In this document: one piece after another, positions 8,775-16,005 of the stretch
Layout: each line of letters starts with the position of its first letter
Numbering within the stretch: position 1 is the stretch's first letter
DNA from: Alphaproteobacteria bacterium
GTDB taxonomy: Bacteria > Pseudomonadota > Alphaproteobacteria > Micropepsales > Micropepsaceae
Assembly: GCA_017308475.1 (NCBI GenBank)
Contig: JAFKEU010000007.1
Coordinates: 124,001 to 188,000 of the forward strand
Reading direction: 5' to 3'
Length of the DNA: 64,000 nt
Made by a program: the position numbers and the translations under genes
The notes under the pieces: model-generated
Database searches by the model: none
Told to the model about the DNA's origin: nothing
The model's input: the letters and a program-made list of their open reading frames with translations, nothing else

Positions 8775-10106
8775 ATGCGCAGACGCGACATTCTGGGTGC
8801 CACCACCGCCGGGGCGGCTGCCGCCCTGCTCGCCAGTCGTGAGGCACTCGGCCAGGAGCGGCTGGCCCGGGCCCAGCGCGGCATGCCCATCCCCAAGATC
8901 GCGGACGTCAGCGTGATCGAATGTTCACCCGATGGCGTGCGCCTGACGGTGGTCAAGGTCACCACCGACCAGCCCGGCCTGCACGGCTTCGGCTGCGCCA
9001 CATTTACCCAGCGCGCCGACCTGGTGAAGCCGGCAGTCGAGAAATATCTGAAGCCCTTCCTGATCGGAAAGCCGGCCGACCGGATCGAGGATACCTGGCA
9101 GGCGATGTACAATTCCTCCTACTGGCGCAACGGCCCGGTGCTGAACAACGCCATCAGCGGCGTCGACGAGGCGCTGTGGGACATCAAGGGCCGCATGGCG
9201 AACATGCCGGTCTATGAACTTCTGGGCGGCAAGGCGCGCGAAGCGGTCGATACCTATGGCCACGCCTCGGGCAGCGAGATCGAGGACTGCCTGAATAGCG
9301 CCCGCAAATACATCTCACAGGGCCTGCGCCATGTGCGCATCCAGGTGGGCGTGCCCGGCATGGAAGGCTATGGCTCGCGCCGGGGCGGCCAACGCATTCC
9401 GGCCCTGCACGACGGCCCCGTGTTCGAGCGCGAGGCGGCGCTGAAGCGCGCCATCTCCCTGTTCGAGGCCGCGCGCAAGGAGTTGGGCCCCGACATCGAA
9501 CTGCTGCACGACGCCCATGAGCGCTATACGCCGACCCAGGCGGTGGAATTGTGCAAGCAGGCCGAGAAATTCCGCCTGTTCTTCCTGGAAGACCCGCTGT
9601 CGCCGGAAGACATCATGTGGTTCCCCAATATCCGCCGGCAGACCAGCACGCCCATTGCGATGGGCGAGCTGTTCAACAGTCCGCATGAATGGACGCCGCT
9701 GATCAAGGACCGGCTGATCGACTATATGCGCATGCATCTGTCGCAGATGGGCGGCCTGACCCCGGCCAGGAAGGTCGCTGCCTTCGGCGAGATCTTCAAT
9801 GTGCGCACCGCCTGGCATGGACCCGGCGACGTCTCGCCGGTCGGCCACATGGCGATGGTGCATCTGGACCTGTCGATCACCAATTTCGGCATCCAGGAAT
9901 ATTCGGAGTTCAATGACGCCGCGCGCGAAATCTTTCCGGGCCTGCCGGAGATCAGGAATGGCTATCTCTATGCCAACGACCGTCCGGGCTGGGGCATCGA
10001 GGTGGATGAGAAGGCGGCGGCGCAATATCCCTTCCACCGCGACAATCCTCTGAACGGCGGCTGGGGCGAAATCCGCCTGCCCGACGGCCAGATCGTCAAG
10101 CAGTAG
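8775..10106 (+). CDS. Tat-exported enolase-superfamily enzyme of the mannonate dehydratase (ManD/RspA) group
   Basis: Start 8775 follows GGGGGAG. The first residues, MRRRDILGATTAG, form a twin-arginine signal, so the product is probably periplasmic. The mature part is a two-domain enolase-superfamily enzyme. Metal ligands appear in order: Asp in LLHDAHERY (about residue 246), Glu in FFLEDPL (about 272) and Glu in MGELFNSPHEW (about 297). The ManD-type acid/base region WHGPGDVSPVGH is near 348, and VRIQVGVPGMEGYG is also typical of the group. The group dehydrates D-mannonate or D-gluconate, usually with low activity, and some members have unknown substrates. Export is unusual for the group and argues for a divergent role. 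A hairpin follows the stop. Confidence 0.88.
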   Translation: MRRRDILGATTAGAAAALLASREALGQERLARAQRGMPIPKIADVSVIECSPDGVRLTVVKVTTDQPGLHGFGCATFTQRADLVKPAVEKYLKPFLIGKPADRIEDTWQAMYNSSYWRNGPVLNNAISGVDEALWDIKGRMANMPVYELLGGKAREAVDTYGHASGSEIEDCLNSARKYISQGLRHVRIQVGVPGMEGYGSRRGGQRIPALHDGPVFEREAALKRAISLFEAARKELGPDIELLHDAHERYTPTQAVELCKQAEKFRLFFLEDPLSPEDIMWFPNIRRQTSTPIAMGELFNSPHEWTPLIKDRLIDYMRMHLSQMGGLTPARKVAAFGEIFNVRTAWHGPGDVSPVGHMAMVHLDLSITNFGIQEYSEFNDAAREIFPGLPEIRNGYLYANDRPGWGIEVDEKAAAQYPFHRDNPLNGGWGEIRLPDGQIVKQ

Positions 10107-10115
10107 AAATCATCC

Positions 10116-10146
10116 CTGAAGGCACCCCGCCGGGGGGTGCCTTCAG
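10116..10146 (+). terminator. Hairpin downstream of the ManD-like gene
   Basis: A perfect 13-bp stem (10116-10128 with 10134-10146, loop GCCGG) begins 10 bases after the stop codon. The bases after it are only mildly T-rich, so this is a likely but not classical intrinsic terminator. Confidence 0.65.
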
Positions 10147-10162
10147 GCCCGTAATAAAAGTT

Positions 10163-10201
10163 TATAGCAAGATACCTTGTACAACACGGTACCTTGCTAT
10201 A
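10163..10201. promoter_or_regulatory. Nested inverted repeat, candidate operator for the small secreted protein
   Basis: TATAGCAAGATACC (10163-10176) and GGTACCTTGCTATA (10188-10201) are reverse complements at 13 of 14 positions. Between them lies another palindrome, TTGTACAA (10177-10184). The A/T-rich dyad sits 52 bases before the start at 10254, where a promoter would be expected. A dimeric repressor site is the simplest reading. I cannot name the regulator. Confidence 0.45.
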
Positions 10202-10253
10202 TCCACGCGTTACCCCAAGCCGGTATTGATCGGCATTTCAAAGGAGTAACGCC

Positions 10254-10526
10254 ATGAAGACCCCCATCATTGCCGCCGCCATGCTGCTGCTGTCCGCCGC
10301 GGTCCCCGCGATGGCGGCCGGCGACGCGGCCACCTGCCAGAACCTGAGCAAGGACGTCGCCACCGCGATGGCCAGCGCCATCGGCGACACCTCCCCGGCC
10401 CGCGTCGAACAGCTCCGCGGCCAACAGTCCTGCCAGTCCGGGCAGTGGGACAACGGCGCAGTGCATTATCGCAAGGCACTCAGGATGCTGGGCCGCAGCG
10501 AAACCGTCCACGCCCCCGCGGGCTGA
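10254..10526 (+). CDS. Small secreted protein of unknown function
   Basis: The 90-residue product has a clean Sec signal peptide (MKTPIIAAAMLLLSAAVPAMA). The mature protein of about 69 residues has two cysteines, in ATCQNLS and QSCQSG, that could form a disulfide bond in the periplasm. It is preceded by a good ribosome binding site (AAAGGAG) and by a nested dyad at 10163-10201, and is followed by a terminator at 10552. It is therefore a monocistronic unit with its own control. I do not recognise the family. Confidence 0.75.
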   Translation: MKTPIIAAAMLLLSAAVPAMAAGDAATCQNLSKDVATAMASAIGDTSPARVEQLRGQQSCQSGQWDNGAVHYRKALRMLGRSETVHAPAG

Positions 10527-10551
10527 ACAGCCGGGTGATGTTCTGGAATGG

Positions 10552-10586
10552 CGGATGCCGGAGCTGATTTCCGGCATCCGTCTTTT
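10552..10586 (+). terminator. Intrinsic terminator after the small secreted protein
   Basis: CGGATGCCGG (10552-10561) pairs with CCGGCATCCG (10571-10580) and is followed by TCTTTT. Confidence 0.75.
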
Positions 10587-10611
10587 CCGGCAGGGCGCAC
10601 GCCAGGACGCC

Positions 10612-11352
10612 TCAGGGCGCGCGAATGAACAACCCGATGGTCAGCGCCACGCCGATGGCGATCGCCGCAGCGCGCAGGACTTTCTCGTTCACGCGGCTGA
10701 TCATGTGTCCGCCGATCCAGCCGCCTATGACGGCACCGGCGCAGGCCACCGCCGCCTGCATCCAGTGCAGTTGGGGCGAGAACACGAAGATCGCCACGGC
10801 GCTGGCGTTCATCACACCGGCCAGGACATTCTTGGTGGCGCCGGCGTGGCGGATGGTCAGGCCCGCGGCGGTCAGCGCCGCCAGCATGAGAAAGCCGATG
10901 CCACCGCCGAAATAACCGCCATAGACCGAGATCAGGAACTGGGCGAGGCCCGCGCCAAGGCGGTTGAGCCTGGGGCCACTTTCCCGTCTGGGCGCCAGGC
11001 TGCCCCAGGCGAAGACCGCGGTGGCGAACAGGACGAGCCAGGGCACCATGCGGGCAAAGATGCTGGACGGCGTCACCAGCAGCAGCACCGCGCCGATCAC
11101 GCCCCCCAGAAGAGAGATGATCACCAGCGCGCGAAAGGGAAGTCCGCCCGCCCCCGCCACATGCCGGCGCCCGCCCCAGCTGGAGGTGATCTGGCCCGGA
11201 AAAAGCGCCACGGTGGATGTGATATTGGCCGCCAGCGCAGTCATTCCCGTCAACATCAGCGCGGGAAGGGTCAGGAACGTGCCCCCGCCGGCCAGGGCGT
11301 TCTGCACGCCGGCCCATACCGCCACCAGGAAAAGCACGATCATCGCAGTCAT
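10612..11352 (-). CDS. TauE/SafE (TSUP) family membrane permease
   Basis: This integral membrane protein of about 246 residues has seven to eight predicted hydrophobic segments. It begins MTAMIVLFLVAVWAGVQNAL and has the family signature GGGTFLTLPALML near residue 22 and YGGYFGGGIGFLMLAAL near residue 138. The family exports or imports sulfite, sulfonates or other sulfur oxyanions; the substrate is not deducible here. Start codons at 11352 and 11343 are equally possible because no clear Shine-Dalgarno is seen. It faces the small secreted protein gene and is transcribed away from the NTF2-like gene, without an operon partner. Confidence 0.85.
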   Translation of the reverse strand: MTAMIVLFLVAVWAGVQNALAGGGTFLTLPALMLTGMTALAANITSTVALFPGQITSSWGGRRHVAGAGGLPFRALVIISLLGGVIGAVLLLVTPSSIFARMVPWLVLFATAVFAWGSLAPRRESGPRLNRLGAGLAQFLISVYGGYFGGGIGFLMLAALTAAGLTIRHAGATKNVLAGVMNASAVAIFVFSPQLHWMQAAVACAGAVIGGWIGGHMISRVNEKVLRAAAIAIGVALTIGLFIRAP

Positions 11353-11657
11353 GAATCTGCTGTCGCATGATGCGGGCGGACCCGGCAAGCAGCGGCCGGC
11401 GCCGGCCAGCTTCGCGCGTCGCGCGCGGCTTTGACGGCGTAAGACACTTCCGCCCGCGCAACCCTGCTATCCGTTGACATGCTGCGATGCGGGATGTAAC
11501 CGCTCCCATCGATTTCACCGATCCGCCGGCGCGGCCTTGGGCGCGCCACGGGTCCGACGATGCGGCGAGGCTTCGGCGCGCCGCGCTATTTTGCCGGTAT
11601 TTCCATAGGCTTTTTCCACGAGCGGCGTTGGGGGACGTCTGCCCTGACAGGAGTGCA

Positions 11658-12086
11658 GTGCTGTTGAATGCGAATGAATCGTCCAACCGGACGCTGATGC
11701 TGTCGGTGCTCGCCGCCTTCCGTGAAGGACACCTCGACCCGCTCTTCGATATCCTGGCCGACGATGTGGTCTGGATCTCCACCGCCCCATCCGAATTCTT
11801 CCGCTTCGGCGGCACGCGGCGGGGCCGCACGGGGGTGCGCGAATACACTGCCCTGCTCTTCTCCGGCTACCACTATACCCGCTTCGAGCCCCGCGCCGTC
11901 TCGGCCAAGGGCGACAAGGTGTGGGGCCTGTTCGAGATCGAGGCGCTGCATCGCGCCAGCGGACGCTATGTGCGCACCGACGCGTCGATCCTGTGGACGC
12001 TCAAGGACGGCAAGCTGACCAGCCACCAGGGCTTCTTCGACACCGCCGGCGTCCTGATGCAGCAGGGCCGGCTTTCCGCCGCCTGA
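11658..12086 (+). CDS. SnoaL/NTF2-like fold protein
   Basis: The product is about 142 residues, the normal length for a single NTF2-like cone. The segment LSVLAAFREGHLDPLFDILADDVVW at about 14-38 has the typical helix-to-strand start, then RTGVREYTALLF, then FEIEALHRASGRYVRTDASILWTLKDGKLTS with the characteristic curved sheet pattern. I place the start at GTG 11658; TTG 11664 is an alternative, better spaced from AGGAG at 11649. An ATG at 11487 would add about 57 residues with no family match. Members include isomerases, hydrolases and ligand-binding proteins, so the function is open. It converges on the DipZ gene with no gap. Confidence 0.7.
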   Translation: MLLNANESSNRTLMLSVLAAFREGHLDPLFDILADDVVWISTAPSEFFRFGGTRRGRTGVREYTALLFSGYHYTRFEPRAVSAKGDKVWGLFEIEALHRASGRYVRTDASILWTLKDGKLTSHQGFFDTAGVLMQQGRLSAA

Positions 12087-13796
12087 TCAGCCAAAGGTGA
12101 ACGAGAAGGCCTGGGCGCCGGGATCGAGGAATTCGATCCGGAAGGTGCGATCCTGCACCGCGCCCTGTTGGCGCACGAGCTGATAGAGCCGCTGGCCCTG
12201 CACCACCCCATTGCCGTCGGTATCGATGTCGACGCCGTGATCGGCGCCGGGCTTCTGTCCGTCGATCGTCACGCGGATGCGTACCGGACTGTCCGCGCCC
12301 ATCACCAGATGCAGATCGCGGGCATGGAAACGGAAGCTGATCGTCCCGCCCGCCTTTGCCAGCACCGCTTTCTCGCGGCCGATGATCCATTGGCCCGACA
12401 GTGCCCACTGGTTCACGCGCAACGGAAACGGCGTTTCATAGGACGCCGCCATATCCTGCTTCGCCGGACCGGAGGCGAAATTCTGCGCCCGGCCATAGCC
12501 GATATAGGTCTCCGGCGACTGCGCGGCATCCGTGTCGGCGGCGGCCTCGGCACCGGTTCCGCGCGCGCTGACCACGCCGCCGGGGACGTCGGCGCGCCCC
12601 GCCTCTTTCAGCAGTTGCTGGATCACTTTTTCGGACCCGGCATAGTCGCCCTCGCCGAAATGGTGGTGGCGGATGCGGCCCTGGGCATCGATGAAGTAAT
12701 GCGCCGGCCAGTACTGGTTGCCGAACGCCTGCCAGATGGCATAGTCGTTATCCAGCGCCACCGGATAGGTGATGCCCAGATCCTTCACCGCCTTGCGGAC
12801 GTTGGCTTCGTCCTTCTCGAAGGCGAATTCGGGGGCATGCACGCCGATCACCACCAGGCCATGCGGGCCGTATTTCGCCGCCCACGCCTTCACATAGGGC
12901 AGCGCGCGCAGGCAGTTGATGCAGGAATAGGTCCAGAAATCGACCAGCACGACCTTGCCGCGCAGTTCTTCGCGCGTCAGCGGCCTGGAGTTGAGCCAGA
13001 GTGTGGCGCCCGTCAGCGGCGGCATGGTGCCCTCTACCGGCAGGTCGCTGCCCGCCACCTTGATATGCTGTACGGCGTGGCCCATGCCGGTGCGGTTCAC
13101 CAGCGCCTGTTCCAGCGATGCGGTCTGCGCGGTGGAGATGCGGGTCAGAAAGCCGGTGTCGAGGCCCAGCGCGATGGCGGCGACGCCCGCCAGCACCAGC
13201 GCTCCCAGGACGCGGCGAATCCATTCGCCCGCGCCCAGCGACCGCTTCATCGCCGCGAAGACCCGCCCGCCGATAAGAAGCGCCGCTGCCAGCGACGTCG
13301 CCGCGCCCAGCGCATAGGCAAGCAACAACAGGGTCGTCGACGCGCTGGCGCCCTTGATCGCCGCGCCCGTCAGGATCAGGCCCAGGATCGGCCCGGCGCA
13401 GGGCGCCCACAACAGGCCGGTGGCAGCACCCAGCAGCAGCGACGATCCGATGCCCGCCTCGGCTCCGGCGCGCGCGGACAACCGGTCGCCCAGCGCCACG
13501 AGCGGCCGGGTCAGCCGGTCGGCCAGCGCCGGAAACAACAGTGTCAGCCCGAACAGCGCCAGCAGTATCAGCGCCGCGGCGCGGCCGTAGGAATTGGCGT
13601 GCACCGCCCAGCTGCCCCCGACCGTCGCCAGGGTGGCGATGGCAGCAAAGGTGACGGCCATGCCGATCAGCAGCGGCAGCCCCGCGCGCAGGAACGGCCG
13701 GTCGGCACGGGCGAAGACAAAGGGCAGCACCGGCAGGATGCAGGGGCTGAGGATGGTCAGTACGCCCCCCAGCCAGGCGAGCAGAAACAGGATCAC
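12087..13796 (-). CDS. DipZ-like thiol-disulfide protein (CcdA domain + TlpA/thioredoxin domain + C-terminal beta domain)
   Basis: The 569-residue three-part protein starts at GTG 13796, six bases after GGAGGA. Part one is a CcdA-type electron carrier with about six membrane spans; its redox cysteines are in ILSPCILPVLPF and LLWAPCAGPI. Part two, at about residues 260-420, is a periplasmic thioredoxin-like domain with the DipZ-type active site WTYSCINCLRALPYV. Part three, the last 150 residues, is a beta-rich module with a jelly-roll look. Electrons would flow from cytoplasmic thioredoxin to periplasmic substrates such as cytochrome c or oxidised enzymes. It stands alone without other cytochrome maturation genes. 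Confidence 0.9.
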   Translation of the reverse strand: MILFLLAWLGGVLTILSPCILPVLPFVFARADRPFLRAGLPLLIGMAVTFAAIATLATVGGSWAVHANSYGRAAALILLALFGLTLLFPALADRLTRPLVALGDRLSARAGAEAGIGSSLLLGAATGLLWAPCAGPILGLILTGAAIKGASASTTLLLLAYALGAATSLAAALLIGGRVFAAMKRSLGAGEWIRRVLGALVLAGVAAIALGLDTGFLTRISTAQTASLEQALVNRTGMGHAVQHIKVAGSDLPVEGTMPPLTGATLWLNSRPLTREELRGKVVLVDFWTYSCINCLRALPYVKAWAAKYGPHGLVVIGVHAPEFAFEKDEANVRKAVKDLGITYPVALDNDYAIWQAFGNQYWPAHYFIDAQGRIRHHHFGEGDYAGSEKVIQQLLKEAGRADVPGGVVSARGTGAEAAADTDAAQSPETYIGYGRAQNFASGPAKQDMAASYETPFPLRVNQWALSGQWIIGREKAVLAKAGGTISFRFHARDLHLVMGADSPVRIRVTIDGQKPGADHGVDIDTDGNGVVQGQRLYQLVRQQGAVQDRTFRIEFLDPGAQAFSFTFG

Positions 13797-13871
13797 GGCA
13801 ATTCCTCCGGCAGGCTGTTTAGCATGGACAAAGGGACATTCGCCCGTGACACCCATGGGTTACAGATGCGC

Positions 13872-13927
13872 CCTCCTGAGACTGTCGAAGGGTGGGGCCT
13901 CGCGCTTCCCCAAGGCTCAGCGTGAGG
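13872..13927. repeat. Short interspersed palindromic repeat (CTGAGACTGTCGAAGG family)
   Basis: CTGAGACTGTCGAAGG at about 13876-13891, followed 22 bases later by AAGGCTCAGCGTGAGGA, resembles in opposite orientation the element at 38269-38335 (CCTTCGACAGGCTCAG). Such sequences are common as interspersed extragenic repeats in proteobacteria. Confidence 0.55.
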
Positions 13928-14038
13928 AAATGGCGGGTTCCCGAACGACGGCGTCCCTGCCCTGCGCTCTTTGCACGGCGAAGGCGGGCCGCCCCGCCTA
14001 TATACTGCATCGCATCACACGATCATCGGGGCCTGGCC

Positions 14039-14995
14039 GTGACCTCCCATCACCTTTCCCTGCGCGACGCGCTGCTGGCGCTGGCGATCGTTTTTGTGTG
14101 GGGCACCAACTTCGTCGTCATCCGGCTGGGACTGGACGCGCTGCCGCCGCTGTTTTTCGCCACCCTGCGCTTCGGCTTTGTGCTGCTGCCCGCGGTCTTC
14201 TTCCTGAAGCGCCCGCGGGTGGACTGGGGCAACATGGCGCTTTACGGCCTCAGTGTGGGCGCGGGCCAGTTCGGACTTCTCTTCATCGCCATGAAAGGCA
14301 TGATCTCGCCGGGCCTCGCATCGCTGGTGATCCAGATGCAGGTCTTCTTCACCATCGGCATTTCGCTGTGGCGCGCGGACGCGCGCGGCACCGCCGCCGC
14401 CGAGAAACTGGGCGGCCATCACCTGGCCGGCTTCGCCCTGGCGCTGGCCGGCATGGGCGTGATCGCCGCCAACAGCGGCAGCCATGACGGCCACGGCACC
14501 ACGCTTCCAGGCCTGGTGCTGGTGCTGCTGGCGGGGCTGGGCTGGGCCATCTCCAACCAGGCCGCGCGCGAAGCGGCGCAGGACGCGCGCCGGCGCGGCG
14601 AGCCACTCAACATGCTCGCCTATGTCGTGTGGGCCGGCTTCTTTGCCCTGCCCGCGCTGCTGGCGCTGTCGCTGGTGATGGAAGGTCCCGCCGCCATCGC
14701 CGCAGGGCTGTCCCGTGCCACCGCCGTCTCCTGGGCCGCCGTGCTGTGGCAGAGCGCCGGCAACACCATGTTCGGCTACAGCTGCTGGGCGATCCTTCTG
14801 GCGCGCTATCCGGCGGCGACCATCGCGCCACTGTCGCTGCTGGTGCCGGTGTTCGGCTTCGGCGCCAGCGCGCTGCTGCTGGGCGAGCCGCTGCCTTTCT
14901 GGAAGATCGCCGCCACCCTTCTGATCATGGGCGGACTGGCGGTGAACATCCTGTGGCAGCGGCGTCCGCGCGCCGCCCTCAGACCTTCTGCTTGA
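14039..14995 (+). CDS. EamA-type metabolite exporter (drug/metabolite transporter superfamily)
   Basis: The 318-residue protein has ten predicted membrane helices in two EamA repeats. The pattern follows E. coli EamA (O-acetylserine/cysteine exporter) along its whole length: LLALAIVFVWGTNFVVIRLG at about 12-31, GLASLVIQMQVFFTI in repeat 1, and then TIAPLSLLVPVFGFGASALL near residue 265. The substrate is inferred only by that resemblance. The start is GTG 14039; an ATG at 13892 would add 49 non-hydrophobic residues and is rejected. Its 3' end overlaps the convergent cupin gene by 17 bp. Confidence 0.87.
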   Translation: MTSHHLSLRDALLALAIVFVWGTNFVVIRLGLDALPPLFFATLRFGFVLLPAVFFLKRPRVDWGNMALYGLSVGAGQFGLLFIAMKGMISPGLASLVIQMQVFFTIGISLWRADARGTAAAEKLGGHHLAGFALALAGMGVIAANSGSHDGHGTTLPGLVLVLLAGLGWAISNQAAREAAQDARRRGEPLNMLAYVVWAGFFALPALLALSLVMEGPAAIAAGLSRATAVSWAAVLWQSAGNTMFGYSCWAILLARYPAATIAPLSLLVPVFGFGASALLLGEPLPFWKIAATLLIMGGLAVNILWQRRPRAALRPSA

Positions 14996-15476
14996 AGATC
15001 AGGTAGGTCAGCGTGTGGCCGGGCGTGGCCGTGAACAGATGCGGCATGCCGGGCGGCAGCACCACACGGTCGCCCGGATGCAGCAGCTGGGTCTTGGCTC
15101 CGGCCAGCGTGCCGCCGCGGATTTCCAGGTTGCCGGTATCGCGGCCGCCATCCTGGGTGCCGCCATAGGTGACGGTGCCTTCGCCCGACAGGACATGGAC
15201 ATAGTCGTACCAGTGGCCGTGCGCCTCGGGTTGGGTGTTGATGCCCCGCGTGACGTATTCGATGAAATAGTATTCGTGGTCGACCACGATCTTCGACGCC
15301 GTGGTCTTGCCGTCGGCCAGCTTCGTCATCGCCTCCACCTCGGCCGCGGGCTGGTAGACGAAGGGGTCGGTGGGCGTGCTGTGCGGCGCGGGCGGCGCGG
15401 CGGTTTGGGACGAAGCGGGCAAGGCCGCCAGCATGACGACGGCGACCGATCCAACAAGCATTTCCCGGAAAGCCAT
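14979..15476 (-). CDS. Secreted single-domain cupin
   Basis: The 165-residue product has a signal peptide (about residues 1-23, MAFREMLVGSVAVVMLAALP). The mature part carries one cupin barrel. Motif 1 is present as HWYDYVHVLSGEGTVTYGG, and motif 2 as LHPGDRVVLPPGMPHLF, which supplies the metal-binding His and the PPGMPH turn. Motif-1 histidines are fewer than in classical oxidases, so it may bind sugar-like ligands or metal without being an enzyme. It sits alone, converging on the EamA gene. Confidence 0.8.
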   Translation of the reverse strand: MAFREMLVGSVAVVMLAALPASSQTAAPPAPHSTPTDPFVYQPAAEVEAMTKLADGKTTASKIVVDHEYYFIEYVTRGINTQPEAHGHWYDYVHVLSGEGTVTYGGTQDGGRDTGNLEIRGGTLAGAKTQLLHPGDRVVLPPGMPHLFTATPGHTLTYLIFKQKV

Positions 15477-15550
15477 TTTCTGTTTCCCCCTTTTTGTCTT
15501 GCCCCGGCACCAGGCCCGGCGGGCGCCAGTCTAGACGCGGAACAAGAAAA

Positions 15551-15585
15551 GGAAAAAGGGCACGCCCCTGACGAGGACGCGCCCT
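15551..15585 (-). terminator. Intrinsic terminator downstream of the histone-like gene
   Basis: On the minus strand an 11-bp stem with two G-U pairs (15575-15585 with 15557-15567) is followed by TTTTTCCTTTTC. It lies 36 bases past the stop codon at 15622. Confidence 0.7.
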
Positions 15586-15621
15586 CTTCAAGCCGCCGGG
15601 CGGGCCGCGCCCGCCGTGGCA

Positions 15622-15852
15622 CTATTTCTTCTTTTTCTTGGCCTTCTTCGCCTTCTTGGCGGGCTTCTTCGCCTTCTTGGCGGGCTTCTTGGCGGCCTTC
15701 TTCGCAGCCTTCTTCTTGGCCTTGGGGGCAGCTTTCGCCGCCTTCTTGGCCTTCCTCTTCTTCGCCTTCTTCACAGGTGCCGGGGCCAGCGCCGGAACGG
15801 CGGCGGCAGCGGCGGGCATCTCAGGGGCCGGAGCCGCCTTCTTCATAGCCAT
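15622..15852 (-). CDS. Histone-H1-like Lys/Ala-rich basic protein
   Basis: The 76-residue protein is almost only Ala, Lys and Pro. After a short Ala/Pro-rich start (MAMKKAAPAPEMPAAAAAV), residues 28-76 are repeats of the AKKAAKK/PAKKAKK type ending in five lysines. This resembles the C-terminal tail of eukaryotic H1 and the tails of bacterial H1-like and HU-extended proteins, which bind DNA or RNA by charge. There is no folded domain. The gene is 93 bp beyond the rpsA terminator, has its own terminator, and starts after TTGAGGAGT, a good ribosome binding site. A nucleoid or RNA-associated role is inferred from composition alone. Confidence 0.75.
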   Translation of the reverse strand: MAMKKAAPAPEMPAAAAAVPALAPAPVKKAKKRKAKKAAKAAPKAKKKAAKKAAKKPAKKAKKPAKKAKKAKKKKK

Positions 15853-15936
15853 GACTTCAACTCCTCAAAGGTTGTGACTGTGGCGCGATCTAATCCGATT
15901 CTCCAAAAAGCTGTGAATGATTCACGCCAGCCCGTG

Positions 15937-15973
15937 AAAAACAAAAGGGCGCGGGGGATGAACCCCGCGCCCT
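15937..15973 (-). terminator. Intrinsic terminator of rpsA
   Basis: On the minus strand AGGGCGCGGGG (15963-15973) pairs perfectly with 15946-15956, loop of 6, followed by TTTTGTTTTT. It lies 33 bases after the rpsA stop. Confidence 0.88.
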
Positions 15974-16005
15974 GATTGTTTCCTGCAAAGACCTGTGCCC
16001 GCCGT

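Noticed and set aside
12168..13925. 585-residue open frame on the plus strand
   Set aside because: Complement of the DipZ gene, with no family features.
15640..15770. GCCTTCTTGGC-type short tandem repeats as a possible CRISPR or VNTR
   Set aside because: They are codons of the Lys/Ala-rich protein on the minus strand; no CRISPR spacers.
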